This document shows, one piece after another, positions 43,791 through 53,088 of a stretch of DNA of 64,000 nucleotides (positions within the stretch are counted from its first letter, which is position 1; every line of letters begins with the position of its first letter). The DNA comes from Rhizobium sp. RU36D (GTDB lineage: Bacteria; Pseudomonadota; Alphaproteobacteria; Rhizobiales; Rhizobiaceae). The stretch spans positions 1 to 64,000 of the forward strand of contig NZ_FWXU01000003.1 in the NCBI RefSeq assembly GCF_900176345.1, in the 5' to 3' direction. Both the position numbers and the translations under genes were made by a program. Under the pieces are notes generated by a model. It worked only from the letters and a program-made list of their open reading frames with translations. It did not search any database and was not told where the DNA came from.

Positions 43791-44786
43791 TCAGTTTCCA
43801 GCGGCCGGTGCCGCAGGTGCGGCCGGGGCGGCAGGTGCCGTTGCGGGCGCAGCCGGTGCTACCGCATTGGCAGGCGTCTGAAGCGCACCCTGCGACCCGT
43901 TCGGCGCGCGACCGCCGGCGTTGTCGAAGAAGCGGAAGAAGTCCGAATTCGGCGACAACACCATGGTCGTGTTGGAATCTGCCAGCGACGATCCATAGGC
44001 CGCCATCGAGCGGTAGAACTCGAAGAAGGCGGGATCGCGCGAGAAGGCTTCACCGAAGATGCGGTTACGTTCCGCATCGCCCTCGCCTCGCAGGATTTCC
44101 GAATCCCGGCGCGCTTCCGATTCGATCTCGACGACCTGACGGTCGGCAATCGCGCGACGGCGCTGGCCTTCTTCGTTACCGCGGGCGCGGATCAGTTCGG
44201 CTTCCGCCAAACGCTCGGCCTTCATGCGGTCGAAGGTCTGCTGCGAGACTTCCTGGGTCAGGTCGGTGCGACGGATACGGACGTCATCAATGGTGATACC
44301 AAGCGACTCGGCATCCACCCGAAGATCCTCGCGGACCTCCTGCATCATTGAGGAGCGCGCGTCGGAAAGTGCCGATTCGAAGCCCCGCAGACCGTAGACG
44401 CGACGCAGCGAGGCGTCGAGACGGGTCGTCAGACGGGATTCCGCAGCATCGCGGTCACCCGAAACGGTCTGGCGGAAACGCCGGGGATCGGTGATCTTGT
44501 AGACGACGAAGGCATCGACTTCATAGAACTTGCCGCCCGAGACCTGCACGCGGATATTGTCGAGATCAAAGCGCAGGGCCTGATCCTGGACATACTGAAC
44601 GCGATCCGCATCCATGAAGGCGAAGGGAAGCTTGAAGTACAGGCCCGGTTCGGAATGAACCGACTGGATTTGACCGAAGCGCACGACGACGGCCTGCTGG
44701 CGCTCGTTGACCACGAAGACCGAGGAGTAGACGAGCAGCAGGACGGCAGCGATGCCGATCAGGATGACTGGAAGACGATTGGACAT
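43791..44786 (-). CDS. hflC: HflC, SPFH-domain regulator of FtsH
   Basis: The protein is 331 residues from ATG 44786, where MSNRLPVILIGIAAVLLLVY gives the membrane anchor. The SPFH/Band 7 domain follows (FVVNERQQAVVVRFGQIQSV, VDAFVVYKITDPRRFRQTVS). The C-terminus is Pro/Ala-rich (about 300-331), longer than in E. coli. With HflK it forms the periplasmic HflKC cage around FtsH protease. The gene starts four bases after the hflK stop. Confidence 0.96.
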   Translation of the reverse strand: MSNRLPVILIGIAAVLLLVYSSVFVVNERQQAVVVRFGQIQSVHSEPGLYFKLPFAFMDADRVQYVQDQALRFDLDNIRVQVSGGKFYEVDAFVVYKITDPRRFRQTVSGDRDAAESRLTTRLDASLRRVYGLRGFESALSDARSSMMQEVREDLRVDAESLGITIDDVRIRRTDLTQEVSQQTFDRMKAERLAEAELIRARGNEEGQRRRAIADRQVVEIESEARRDSEILRGEGDAERNRIFGEAFSRDPAFFEFYRSMAAYGSSLADSNTTMVLSPNSDFFRFFDNAGGRAPNGSQGALQTPANAVAPAAPATAPAAPAAPAAPAAGN

Positions 44787-44790
44787 GATA

Positions 44791-45876
44791 TCAATTGCCT
44801 CCCTGCGTCGGACGGGCGATTTCATTCAGGGGCAGATAGGGCACGACGCCCTGCGCCTCGTCAATGATGACCTTCTTCGAGTTTTTCAGAACCTGCTCCA
44901 TGGTCTCGAGATAGAGACGCTGACGGGTGACCTCAGGCGCGGTCGTATACTGCTCGTAGATCGAAACGAAGCGCTGCGCCTCACCTTCGGCTTCGTTCAC
45001 GACGCGATCCTTGTAGGCGGACGCCTCTTCGCGGATCTGGGCCGCCTGGCCTCGCGCCTGACCGAGCTTCTGGTTGGCATAGCGGTTGGCTTCTTCAACG
45101 AAACGGTCTTCGTCCTGCTCGGCACGCTGCACTTCATCGAAGGCATCGGCCACTTCACGCGGCGGAGCGGCATCCTCGATGGCAACGGCGTTGATGGAAA
45201 TACCGGCGCCATAGGTGTCCATGGTGCCCTGGATGATGGCACGCACGTCGGTGGCGATTTCCTGACGGGCGTCGCGGAAAATATCCTGCGCCGGACGGCG
45301 GCCGACCACTTCGCGCATTGCGCTTTCGGAAACCTGCTGCAGGGTTTCGGCCGGGCTCTCGACGTTGAACAGGAAGGCCTTGGGATCACTGACGGTAAAC
45401 AGTACCGAGAACTGCACGTTGACGATGTTCTGGTCGCCGGTCAGCATCAGGCCGGCATTCGAATTCGAGGCGGCACGCGAACCGATATTCTGCTGCTGTT
45501 CGGTAACCTTGACGATCTCCACGGTTTCGAACGGCCAGATATGGAAGTGCAGGCCCGGCATCGAGACCTCTTCCTTCGGCTTGCCGAAGCGCAGTTCAAC
45601 GCCGCGCTCGTCAGGCTGAATGGTGTAGATCGACTGCATCAGGGCGAAGACCACAACCACGCCCAGCAGGATCAGCACGATCCCGCCATTGAAGCCACCG
45701 GGAACGAGGTTCTTCAGGCGATCCTGGCCGCGACGGATGATCTCGTCGAGATCCGGCGGTGTACCGCCCCCGCGTGGCCGGTTCGGCCCCTGGCCCCAGG
45801 GGCCCTGATTGTTACCTCCGCCACCGCCGCCGCCCCATGGACCGCCGCCGCCGCCGTTCTGATTGCTCCAGGGCAT
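44791..45876 (-). CDS. hflK: HflK, SPFH-domain regulator of FtsH
   Basis: The protein is 361 residues from ATG 45876, after AGAGGT. The N-terminus is Gly/Pro-rich (SNQNGGGGGPWGGGGGGG), typical of HflK. A single membrane helix (GIVLILLGVVVVFALMQSIY) precedes the SPFH domain with TIQPDERGVELRFGKPKEEV. It partners HflC encoded directly downstream. The folA gene lies upstream on the same strand, with a 155-base gap that could hold a promoter. Confidence 0.96.
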   Translation of the reverse strand: MPWSNQNGGGGGPWGGGGGGGNNQGPWGQGPNRPRGGGTPPDLDEIIRRGQDRLKNLVPGGFNGGIVLILLGVVVVFALMQSIYTIQPDERGVELRFGKPKEEVSMPGLHFHIWPFETVEIVKVTEQQQNIGSRAASNSNAGLMLTGDQNIVNVQFSVLFTVSDPKAFLFNVESPAETLQQVSESAMREVVGRRPAQDIFRDARQEIATDVRAIIQGTMDTYGAGISINAVAIEDAAPPREVADAFDEVQRAEQDEDRFVEEANRYANQKLGQARGQAAQIREEASAYKDRVVNEAEGEAQRFVSIYEQYTTAPEVTRQRLYLETMEQVLKNSKKVIIDEAQGVVPYLPLNEIARPTQGGN

Positions 45877-46031
45877 CAATACCTCTTTGTTCGTCTCATC
45901 CCGTGATTCCGCCTCCCCATCGCCCCGTGGCAACGAACGCGGAATTCCAGCACGTGTTATAGGTATGCAGGTGCACGCTTTCAACGCGTGGAAGGCAACT
46001 TCTTTCGCCCAAACATCAGGAAACGGTTAAC

Positions 46032-46562
46032 TTATCGCCTGAGGCGACGATACACCGCATACCGGGTTGGATGACTGTCCTTCTCGCCGGCAGTAACGGC
46101 GATCTCATCCACCTTCTCGAATGCCGCTTTGTCGATTTGCGGAAAATGCGTATCGCCCTCGATAACGGCCTCGACATGCGTCACATGCAATTCATCGGCA
46201 AGCGGCATCGCCTGCCTGTAGATCTCGCCCCCTCCGACAATGCAGACCGTGTCGCTGCCCATCTCATTTGCCAGGGTCTTGGCGCGCGTTAGCGCCGCCT
46301 CCAGGCTATGCGCCACCTCGACGCCTTCAGGTCGATAGTTCGTGTCGCGCGTGATGATGACATGCGGTCGCCCCGGTAGCGGCCGTTCCCCGATGGAAGC
46401 AAATGTCTTGCGCCCCATGACCAGCGGCTTGCCCATGGTCAGCGCCTTGAAGCGCTTGAGGTCCGTCGAAAGCTTCCACGGCATGTCGCCGTCGCGACCG
46501 ATGACGCCATTCTCCGCAACGGCGACCACGAGGATGATCTTGGCGTCTTGGGCCCCGGTCAT
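46032..46562 (-). CDS. folA: Dihydrofolate reductase
   Basis: The 176-residue enzyme reduces dihydrofolate to tetrahydrofolate. It shows [40 protein letters not shown] and GRKTFASIG, and the nucleotide-binding [20 protein letters not shown]. Asp/Glu positions of the folate pocket are standard. The start overlaps the thyA stop by four bases, coupling it to the enzyme that produces its substrate. Confidence 0.96.
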   Translation of the reverse strand: MTGAQDAKIILVVAVAENGVIGRDGDMPWKLSTDLKRFKALTMGKPLVMGRKTFASIGERPLPGRPHVIITRDTNYRPEGVEVAHSLEAALTRAKTLANEMGSDTVCIVGGGEIYRQAMPLADELHVTHVEAVIEGDTHFPQIDKAAFEKVDEIAVTAGEKDSHPTRYAVYRRLRR

Positions 46563-47353
46563 ACCGCGATCGGCGCCTTGATGTTTGAATCAGCTTCGTA
46601 GCCGACGAGAGTAAAGTCCTCGAACTTAAACGAAAACAGGTCCTTCACGTCGGGGTTCAACTGCATCACCGGCAGGCGCTTCGGCTGGCGCGAAAGTTGC
46701 AGCGTCGCCTGCTCGAAATGATTGGCATAGAGATGCGCATCGCCGAGCGTGTGCACGAAATCGCCCGGCTTCAGGCCGGTCACCTGCGCCACCATCATCG
46801 TGAGCAGCGCGTAGGACGCGATGTTGAAGGGCACGCCGAGAAAGATATCGGCCGAACGCTGGTAGAGCTGGCAGGACAGCTTGCCATCGGCGACATAGAA
46901 CTGGAACAGGCAGTGACAGGGCGGGAGCGCCATAGCGTCCACCTCCGCCGGGTTCCAGGCCGAGACGATATGCCTCCGCGAATTGGGGTTCTTGATGATC
47001 CCGTCCACAAGGTTGGCGATCTGGTCGATATGCTCGCCATTGGGCGCCGGCCATGACCGCCACTGCGATCCATAGACGGGTCCGAGATCGCCGTTTTCGT
47101 CGGCCCATTCGTCCCAGATCGTCACCCCATGCTGGTGCAGATAGGCAATGTTCGTATCACCGCGCAGGAACCACAGCAGTTCATGGATGATGGACTTAAG
47201 ATGCAGCTTCTTGGTCGTGGTGACCGGAAACCCCTCGGAGAGATCGAAGCGCATCTGGTATCCGAAGACCGAGCGGGTGCCCGTGCCGGTGCGGTCGCCC
47301 CGGTCACTGCCATTGTCCATCACATGCCTGAGGAGGTCGAGATACTGCTTCAT
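46559..47353 (-). CDS. thyA: Thymidylate synthase
   Basis: This 264-residue folate-dependent dUMP methylase has standard length and catalytic Cys146 in [33 protein letters not shown] and [20 protein letters not shown] are hallmark segments. It forms a translationally coupled pair with folA, recycling the dihydrofolate it generates. Confidence 0.98.
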   Translation of the reverse strand: MKQYLDLLRHVMDNGSDRGDRTGTGTRSVFGYQMRFDLSEGFPVTTTKKLHLKSIIHELLWFLRGDTNIAYLHQHGVTIWDEWADENGDLGPVYGSQWRSWPAPNGEHIDQIANLVDGIIKNPNSRRHIVSAWNPAEVDAMALPPCHCLFQFYVADGKLSCQLYQRSADIFLGVPFNIASYALLTMMVAQVTGLKPGDFVHTLGDAHLYANHFEQATLQLSRQPKRLPVMQLNPDVKDLFSFKFEDFTLVGYEADSNIKAPIAV

Positions 47354-47445
47354 GGTTCCGCCATCCGTTCCCTGAATTCAGCAGAGTACATACGGGAAGG
47401 CTCAGGCGGAACCAAGACAGGAGCAAGAGTTTTTCGCAGCTGCGT

Positions 47446-47754
47446 TCAGAGCGTGTCCAGTTTGCCGAGTTCCTTGGCCACCAGGTAATAGAAGGTCACC
47501 CGGGATTTCGTGCGATCCGCCGCCATGGCCTTGGCAGCCGCCGCGATGGCCGATTTCGCCTCCGGACCTGTGACGCCAAGCTTCTTGCCACACCATTTTT
47601 CTTCAACACGATCCAGCTCCGACTGGTCGGAGGCGGAGACCATGGAAGAATCGCGGTTGCGGAGCGCAATGCCCAGATGCTTGACAATCTTGCCAACAAC
47701 AGCGGCGTCGGCCGCCGCATCATATTTCTGAACGTCTGGTAGATAGTCCGTCAT
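47446..47754 (-). CDS. DUF2853-family protein
   Basis: The protein is 102 residues from ATG 47754, where MTDYLPDVQKYDAAADAAVV begins; seven extra codons upstream are excluded. The helical pattern with RNRDSSMVSASDQSELDRVE and EKWCGKKLGV matches DUF2853. It is a small cytoplasmic protein of unknown function, separated from thyA by 92 bases. Confidence 0.85.
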   Translation of the reverse strand: MTDYLPDVQKYDAAADAAVVGKIVKHLGIALRNRDSSMVSASDQSELDRVEEKWCGKKLGVTGPEAKSAIAAAAKAMAADRTKSRVTFYYLVAKELGKLDTL

Positions 47755-47945
47755 ATGCCATCCTCCTTGATCCACCCCGCAGATCTCAGTCTGCTAATGC
47801 AGGAGAATGTGATAGGTGCCTTGGGCCGTCAAGCGCCGGCGCGCACACAAAGATGTATGCGGCTTTTTGACTCGGCTGTGCCTTGGCAGGCGCGCAAATC
47901 CCGTGGATAATTTCGGTCGAGACAACTTTACCGCAGGTAGTATCG

Positions 47946-48659
47946 ATGATCGGCGCAGCAATTCTCCTCCGCTGGTTCGGTGCGCTAGGCGCCATCCTGG
48001 CAGTCTTCGCAGCCCTTCCCGGCACAGCCTCGGCGCAAGCCAATTATGTGGGCAACTGGACGGTCGATACCGGCAGCATGGCGGGAAGTTGCAAGCTTGA
48101 GCTTTCGCAGCAGGCCTTTGGCGGGCTGCCCAAGGCAACCACCTTCACCTGCCTCGGCCCGCTTGCCTTTGCACAAAACTGGCAGCCCAGCGGAAACGGC
48201 TTTACCGTCTACGGCCTCAACCGCATGCCGATTGCCAGTTTCTCGCCCGAGCGCGGCCGCATGGTGGGGCGGCTGTCCGACGGTTCGATTGCCACCCTGA
48301 CCCCCGGCAGCGGCCAGCAGTTCGGCTTTGCCCAAGGTGGCGGCTTCCAGTCCGGCGGCAAATGCATTCATCATCCCCAAAGCGGCTATTGCGCGCCGCC
48401 CGAGGACATGACTGTGCCGCGTCGGGCCACAAATGTGCTGGTTCTGCATCCCCTGGCGGTGCGCACGGACCAGGACCTCAACAGCAAGCAGATCGGCCTC
48501 GTGGAAAAAGGCCAGTGCGTGCGCATTGACGGCTGCCTCGATACCCGCTGGGGACCGCGCTGCCTGATCAAGCTCAACAACGGCACGGTGCAGGGCTACA
48601 TCAACAAGTTCTTCACACAGAAGGACACGACCTTTGTCGGCTTTTCCGTCGGCTGCTGA
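47946..48659 (+). CDS. Exported SH3-domain protein
   Basis: The protein is 237 residues from ATG 47946. A signal peptide ends near GTASA, followed by an AprI/Inh-like beta-barrel region (GNWTVDTGSMAGSCKLELSQ, TTFTCLGPLAFAQNW). The C-terminal bacterial SH3 domain reads NVLVLHPLAVRTDQDLNSKQ, IGLVEKGQCVRIDGCLD. The first part resembles protease-inhibitor or lipoprotein-type barrels by pattern only. Cysteine pairs suggest periplasmic folding. Confidence 0.75.
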   Translation: MIGAAILLRWFGALGAILAVFAALPGTASAQANYVGNWTVDTGSMAGSCKLELSQQAFGGLPKATTFTCLGPLAFAQNWQPSGNGFTVYGLNRMPIASFSPERGRMVGRLSDGSIATLTPGSGQQFGFAQGGGFQSGGKCIHHPQSGYCAPPEDMTVPRRATNVLVLHPLAVRTDQDLNSKQIGLVEKGQCVRIDGCLDTRWGPRCLIKLNNGTVQGYINKFFTQKDTTFVGFSVGC

Positions 48660-48729
48660 TGAGCGCCGCGGACCAGCCGGTAAAGGTTTCAAGACACCCC
48701 TTTTCATCCCTGCGCTAAACACCTATATG

Positions 48730-49075
48730 AGGAGTGCCGGGGCTTGCTCCGGCTATGGCAATAAACGGTCGGTGTAATAAACCTATTGGACCCGGGGGCG
48801 GTACCCGGCGCCTCCACCAAAAACCGGTCGGGCTTCTCGCATGGGATGACCGGCTTTTGATGGGGGCGAAATAGGATCGACAAGGGCGTAAAGATCGAAC
48901 TTTTGCTCGGCATGATACCGCCGTTATCGGGTCACAAGTGTAGTTGCAAACGACAACAACGCTAAGGAATACGCTCTCGCTGCCTAATGGCGGTGCGGGA
49001 ATTCCGCTCTAAGTCCTCTAGGTTAGCCCCTTGAGGCGGGGTCCGAAGGCACCTGGCAACAGAAGCCTTCACCTT
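48730..49075 (+). ncRNA. ssrA: tmRNA, two-piece permuted (alphaproteobacterial)
   Basis: The acceptor piece comes first and ends CGCCTCCACCA at 48819. The mRNA-like piece starts GGGGGCG at 48862, and these seven bases pair with CGCCTCC of the acceptor end, proving the permuted two-piece architecture. About 42 bases between are removed. The tag frame starts with GCA at 48946 and encodes ANDNNAKEYALAA to TAA at 48985-48987. Outer ends (48730 and 49075) are estimated; a GAAGGC/GCCTTC hairpin lies at 49046-49071. It rescues stalled ribosomes. Its adaptor gene sspB follows. Confidence 0.93.
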
Positions 49076-49232
49076 CCCTCTCCATCAAGTCTTCCTTCTG
49101 TCAAAGGTACTCCCTGGCGCAGAAATGATGTATCGTCGGCCTACATGACTCGTGGCCGGGGCTTTTCCCGAAACCGTCCTCATGGCATATAGCCATGAAA
49201 AAGACGCCACCGGATAAGAAAGACAGGATACG

Positions 49233-49742
49233 ATGGGGCAAGACCATATTCGCTACGACATTCTGGCACAGGACGCGTTGCGTGGTGTCATTCGGAAGGT
49301 TCTGTCAGAGGTCGCCGCTACCGGACGCCTTCCGGGCGAGCATCACTTCTTCATCACCTTCCTGACCGGCGCGCCGGGCGTGCGGATCTCCCAGCATCTC
49401 AAGGCGAAATATGCCGAGCAGATGACCATCGTCATCCAGCACCAGTTCTGGGACCTCAAGGTCACGGACAGCCTGTTCGAAATCGGCCTGTCCTTCTCCG
49501 ACACGCCGGAAAAACTGGTTATCCCGTTCAACGCGATTCGTGGCTTCTACGATCCTTCCGTCAATTTCGAGCTTGAATTCGACGTGCCGCTCGCCGACGA
49601 GGACGAGGGTTCCGCCGAGATCACCGCCTATCCGGTGGCAGCCGTCGAGAAGACGGAAGAAACCGACGAACCCAAGGCGGCGGGCGAAGAGAAGAAGGAG
49701 GGATCCGTCGTGTCCCTCGATGCCTTCCGCAAGAAGCAGTAG
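49233..49742 (+). CDS. sspB: SspB adaptor of ClpXP (alpha type)
   Basis: The 169-residue protein has HIRYDILAQDALRGVIRKVL, FFITFLTGAPGVRISQHLKA and the IPFNAIRGFYDPSVNFELEF core of alphaproteobacterial SspB. An acidic flexible linker and the C-terminal ClpX-binding peptide VVSLDAFRKKQ follow. It tethers ssrA-tagged proteins to ClpXP. Lying about 150 bases downstream of ssrA, the tag and its adaptor are neighbours. Confidence 0.94.
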   Translation: MGQDHIRYDILAQDALRGVIRKVLSEVAATGRLPGEHHFFITFLTGAPGVRISQHLKAKYAEQMTIVIQHQFWDLKVTDSLFEIGLSFSDTPEKLVIPFNAIRGFYDPSVNFELEFDVPLADEDEGSAEITAYPVAAVEKTEETDEPKAAGEEKKEGSVVSLDAFRKKQ

Positions 49743-49803
49743 ACCGTTACCCCGGCTTGGCGCCCTTCTGCTGGCGCCATTGGCCCTGCCGTCTGGGAAG
49801 CCC

Positions 49804-50001
49804 ATGAGCGCCGACATCATCAATCTGAGACAGGCCCGAAAGAGCAAGGCCCGCAGCGAAAAAGAAAAGCGGGCCGACCAGAATCGCATTAGCCACGGGC
49901 TCAGCAAAGCCGAAAAGACCCTGGCCAAGGCGCTGAATGAGCAGGCCGGAAAGCGCCTCGACCAGGGACGCATCGAAAAGCCCGAGCGGGACGACGAATA
50001 G
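49804..50001 (+). CDS. DUF4169-family small basic protein
   Basis: The protein is 65 residues from ATG 49804. SADIINLRQARKSKARSEKE is the family start, and the rest is charged and helical (RISHGLSKAEKTLAKALNEQ). It lies 61 bases after sspB and is probably in the same transcription unit. Function unknown. Confidence 0.85.
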   Translation: MSADIINLRQARKSKARSEKEKRADQNRISHGLSKAEKTLAKALNEQAGKRLDQGRIEKPERDDE

Positions 50002-50125
50002 TCCTACGTACATTAGCGATTGCGAACCATCAGCCAAAATCAAGGACATTGGCGCATCTGCGGATTCAATGTCCAAAGCCGTTGAATCAGGTCCTGAGCT
50101 GTCCAGGTTCGAAGGAATGCCCCGG

Positions 50126-50341
50126 ATGATTCGAAAGCACTCGGCAACCCTGCACGGTCATCGCACCAGTTTTTCGCTGGAAGACGCATTCCTGGCGGAA
50201 CTGAAGACCATCGCAGCCTCCCGATCCCTGTCCTTCGCCGCCCTGCTGGCCGAAATCGACGACGCCCGCCCCGCTGACAGCAACCTGTCCTCTGCCCTTC
50301 GCCTTTATGTGCTGGACTGGGTCAAATCCCATCGCGACTGA
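50126..50341 (+). CDS. Ribbon-helix-helix domain protein
   Basis: The protein is 71 residues from ATG 50126, with GAAGGA upstream; earlier in-frame ATGs lack usable spacing. RKHSATLHGHRTSFSLEDAF, LAELKTIAASRSLSFAALLA and EIDDARPADSNLSSALRLYV form an RHH-4 type DNA-binding fold frequent in alphaproteobacteria next to DUF4169. It may act as a dimeric DNA-binding protein; no target is evident. Confidence 0.88.
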   Translation: MIRKHSATLHGHRTSFSLEDAFLAELKTIAASRSLSFAALLAEIDDARPADSNLSSALRLYVLDWVKSHRD

Positions 50342-50352
50342 ACCCGCATCCG

Positions 50353-50964
50353 TCAACGGCGCGTCAGCGCCACCACATACTGCACAGGCTCCGGCCCCGG
50401 ATTGTAGAAGACACAATCGGAGGGCGCCCCGAGCTGAAGACAGTCCCCCTGCTCCAACACCTGCGCCCGCCCGCCCTCGGTGAAATCGAGCCGCCCGCTG
50501 AGCACCCAGATCTGCTGGTGCTGGAACGCAAAAGCGGACGCCGGATAGGGAACGCGCACGCCCGCCGGCAAGGTTACCTCCAGCAATTCCAGATGCCCGC
50601 CATTCTGCGGCGACACCGCCCGCCGGACATAACCCGTATCCGGATCGCACCAGACGGGTTGGCGGTCGCGCCTGAGCAGGCGCTCCTCCGCCCGTTCCGC
50701 CAGGGCCAGAAGCACCGATAGCGGCAGGCCAAAGGCGCCCGACAGGCGTCCGAGCACGGTGGCCGTCGGGCTTGCCTCGCAGCGCTCCACCTTGCTGATC
50801 ATCGCCTTGGACACGCCGGAGCGCTCCGCCAACTCCGCGAGCGACCATCGCCGGTTTTCCCGTTCCAGCCTGACCCTCCGGGCGATGGCCGCCGCCGTGT
50901 CGTCAGTGTCTCCGACGGCAGGTAAATCGATATCAGGGCTCTCGCCCGGCTTGTCTTTTTTCAA
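50353..50964 (-). CDS. XRE-cupin transcriptional regulator
   Basis: The 203-residue protein has an N-terminal XRE helix-turn-helix (about 28-82: WSLAELAERSGVSKAMISKV, ERCEASPTATVLGRLSGAFG) and a C-terminal cupin (LEVTLPAGVRVPYPASAFAF, QHQQIWVLSGRLDF) that probably senses a small ligand. It is divergent from the monooxygenase gene and likely controls the monooxygenase/flavin reductase/MFS group. Confidence 0.9.
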   Translation of the reverse strand: MKKDKPGESPDIDLPAVGDTDDTAAAIARRVRLERENRRWSLAELAERSGVSKAMISKVERCEASPTATVLGRLSGAFGLPLSVLLALAERAEERLLRRDRQPVWCDPDTGYVRRAVSPQNGGHLELLEVTLPAGVRVPYPASAFAFQHQQIWVLSGRLDFTEGGRAQVLEQGDCLQLGAPSDCVFYNPGPEPVQYVVALTRR

Positions 50965-51068
50965 GTCTTAGTCTTCTATAGTGGACGAAAGAACATCATA
51001 GGCGACGAACGTTGCAGCCAATGTCAGCGAACGCCTGATATCAAGCCACCGAACGGGAACAAAATCCA

Positions 51069-52439
51069 GTGCCGCGCCAAATCCGTTTCAATGCCTTCGA
51101 CATGAATTGCGTCGGTCATATCCAGCAGGGCCTCTGGGCTCATCCGCGTGACCGGTCCAGTGACTATGCCAGCCTGTCCTATTGGACCGACTATGCCCGG
51201 CGGCTGGAGGCCGGCCTGTTCGACGGAATCTTCCTGGCCGACGTGGTCGGCATCTATGATGTCCTCGGCGGCAGCTACGATGCAGCGGTGCGCGGCGCCG
51301 TCCAGGTGCCGGTCAACGACCCCTTGATGCTCGTCCCCGCCATGGCGGCGGTCACGAAGCACCTCGCCTTCGGCGTCACCGCAAACCTGACCTATGAACA
51401 GCCCTTCCTGTTTGCCCGCCGTATGTCGACGCTCGACCACCTGACGGGCGGCCGGATCGGCTGGAATATCGTGACGGGCTATCTCGACAGCGCCGCCCGC
51501 GCCATTGGCCTCGACGGCCAGATGGCCCATGACGACCGCTACGATCTCGCCGACGAATACATGGACGTGGTCTACAAGCTCTGGGAGGGCAGTTGGGAAG
51601 ACGGTGCCGTTTTGCGCGACCGGGCCAACCATCTCTATGCCGACCCCGCGAAAGTCCACCGCGTCGTCCATCAGGGCAAGCAATACCGTATGGATTCGGT
51701 GCATCTCTGCGAGCCGTCGCCGCAGCGCACGCCGGTTCTCTACCAGGCCGGCTCATCGCCGCGCGGTCGCGCCTTTGCCGCGACCCATGCGGAATGCGTA
51801 TTCGTCAACGGCCAGAAAAAGGAAGGCGTGACCGAGATCGTGTCCGATATCCGCGCCCGTGCCGTTGCCGGCGGCAGGCAGGCCGATGACATCAAGGTCT
51901 TCCTCGGCGCCACCATCGTCACCGGCCGCACGGATCAGGAAGCCCGCGACAAGTTCGAGGACTACAGGCGCTATGTCAGCTCGGAGGCAGCCTTGGTCCA
52001 CGCCGCCGCGTCCATGGGCATCGACTTCTCGAAATTCGATCTGGACGAACCGGTGGAGACCGGCAAGAGCCAGGCCATCACCTCCAACATCAAGGCGATG
52101 GACCGTGCAACGGGACCCCAGTGGACCAAGCGGAAGCTCTTGGAGCAGATGGTACTGGGCAGCCGCCAGCCACCAATGATCGGCGCCGCCGATGCGATTG
52201 CCGACAAACTGGTGGAATGGGTTGATGAGACCGGGGTGGATGGATTCAACCTGTCACGCACCGTGGTCCCCGAATGCTTCGATGACATCATCGAACACAT
52301 CGTGCCCCGCCTGCAGGAGCGCGGCCTTTACAAAACCGGTTACGACGAGGGACCGCTGCGGCAAAAGCTGTTCGGCGCGCCGCGCCTGCCGGATAGACAC
52401 ATCGCCGCCAGGAGCCGGAACCTGGGTTTGCACGTGTGA
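51069..52439 (+). CDS. NtaA/DmoA-type FMN-dependent monooxygenase
   Basis: The protein is 456 residues from GTG 51069. It is a bacterial luciferase-like (LLM class) enzyme of the NtaA/SnaA/DszA group: FNAFDMNCVGHIQQGLWAHP at the start, GGRIGWNIVTGYLDSAARAI, YLAGSSPRG-like VLYQAGSSPRGRAFAATHAE, and FNLSRTVVPE near the end. It uses reduced FMN supplied by a separate reductase, here encoded next with overlapping stop and start. Substrates of this group include chelators, sulphur compounds and pesticides; the one here is unknown. Confidence 0.92.
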   Translation: MPRQIRFNAFDMNCVGHIQQGLWAHPRDRSSDYASLSYWTDYARRLEAGLFDGIFLADVVGIYDVLGGSYDAAVRGAVQVPVNDPLMLVPAMAAVTKHLAFGVTANLTYEQPFLFARRMSTLDHLTGGRIGWNIVTGYLDSAARAIGLDGQMAHDDRYDLADEYMDVVYKLWEGSWEDGAVLRDRANHLYADPAKVHRVVHQGKQYRMDSVHLCEPSPQRTPVLYQAGSSPRGRAFAATHAECVFVNGQKKEGVTEIVSDIRARAVAGGRQADDIKVFLGATIVTGRTDQEARDKFEDYRRYVSSEAALVHAAASMGIDFSKFDLDEPVETGKSQAITSNIKAMDRATGPQWTKRKLLEQMVLGSRQPPMIGAADAIADKLVEWVDETGVDGFNLSRTVVPECFDDIIEHIVPRLQERGLYKTGYDEGPLRQKLFGAPRLPDRHIAARSRNLGLHV

Positions 52440-52969
52440 TGGATCAGCCCCATATCAAGCCGGCGGAGCCAGCCATCACCGCTTCAGCCGACAAGGTGGA
52501 GTTTCGCGATGCCATGGCGCAGCTCTGCGCCGGCGTCAGCATCATCACCACGGACGGTTCGGCCGGACGGGCGGGCTGCACGGCAACGGCCGTCTGCAGC
52601 GTTAGCGATGACCCACCCACCCTGCTGGTCTGCCTCAACCGATCAAGCCGCAACAACAGCGTGATTCGCGCCAACGGGCGCCTTTGCGTCAACATCCTCG
52701 CTGCGGAGCAGGAACCGTTGGCCCGGAGCTTCGCCGACGCCACGCTGAGCATGGACGAGCGCTTCGCCCGCGCGTCCTGGCGGCAGGACTTGCAACAGAG
52801 CCCCGCGCTGTCAGGCGCCACGGCCTCCCTCGATTGCGATATCGACGCCACGGAGGAAATCGGCAGCCATTCGGTATTTTTCTGCCGCATTCGCCATATC
52901 GAGAAGGGCGAAACCCGGTCCGGCCTTGCCTATTTTAACAGGGCATTTCACAAGCTTGGAAACGGCTAG
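52439..52969 (+). CDS. Flavin reductase, two-component monooxygenase partner
   Basis: The 176-residue protein starts at ATG 52439, sharing a base with the preceding stop. The HpaC/RutF-type domain is clear: FRDAMAQLCAGVSIITTDGS, GCTATAVCSVSDDPPTLLVC, LNRSSRNNSVI and the C-terminal GLAYFNRAFH. It supplies reduced flavin to the upstream monooxygenase. Immediate coupling supports a dedicated two-component system. Confidence 0.92.
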   Translation: MDQPHIKPAEPAITASADKVEFRDAMAQLCAGVSIITTDGSAGRAGCTATAVCSVSDDPPTLLVCLNRSSRNNSVIRANGRLCVNILAAEQEPLARSFADATLSMDERFARASWRQDLQQSPALSGATASLDCDIDATEEIGSHSVFFCRIRHIEKGETRSGLAYFNRAFHKLGNG

Positions 52970-53072
52970 AGCATGGCGCGCAAAAGTGTGCAGCGGTTTT
53001 GCGGTCACGACGAGCTGAAAAACAAGGAATGAAGCGTGGAAAGCGCATCTGAAAGATCGCGACACGCTATAG
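52966..53072. repeat. RIME-like intergenic repeat, copy 2
   Basis: These 107 bases match copy 1 at 22908-23012 in the same orientation over the whole length. It separates the flavin reductase and MFS genes, starting at the reductase stop. It may form a hairpin that lowers expression of downstream genes. Confidence 0.75.
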
Positions 53073-53088
53073 GTCTGGAGAAGCGATC

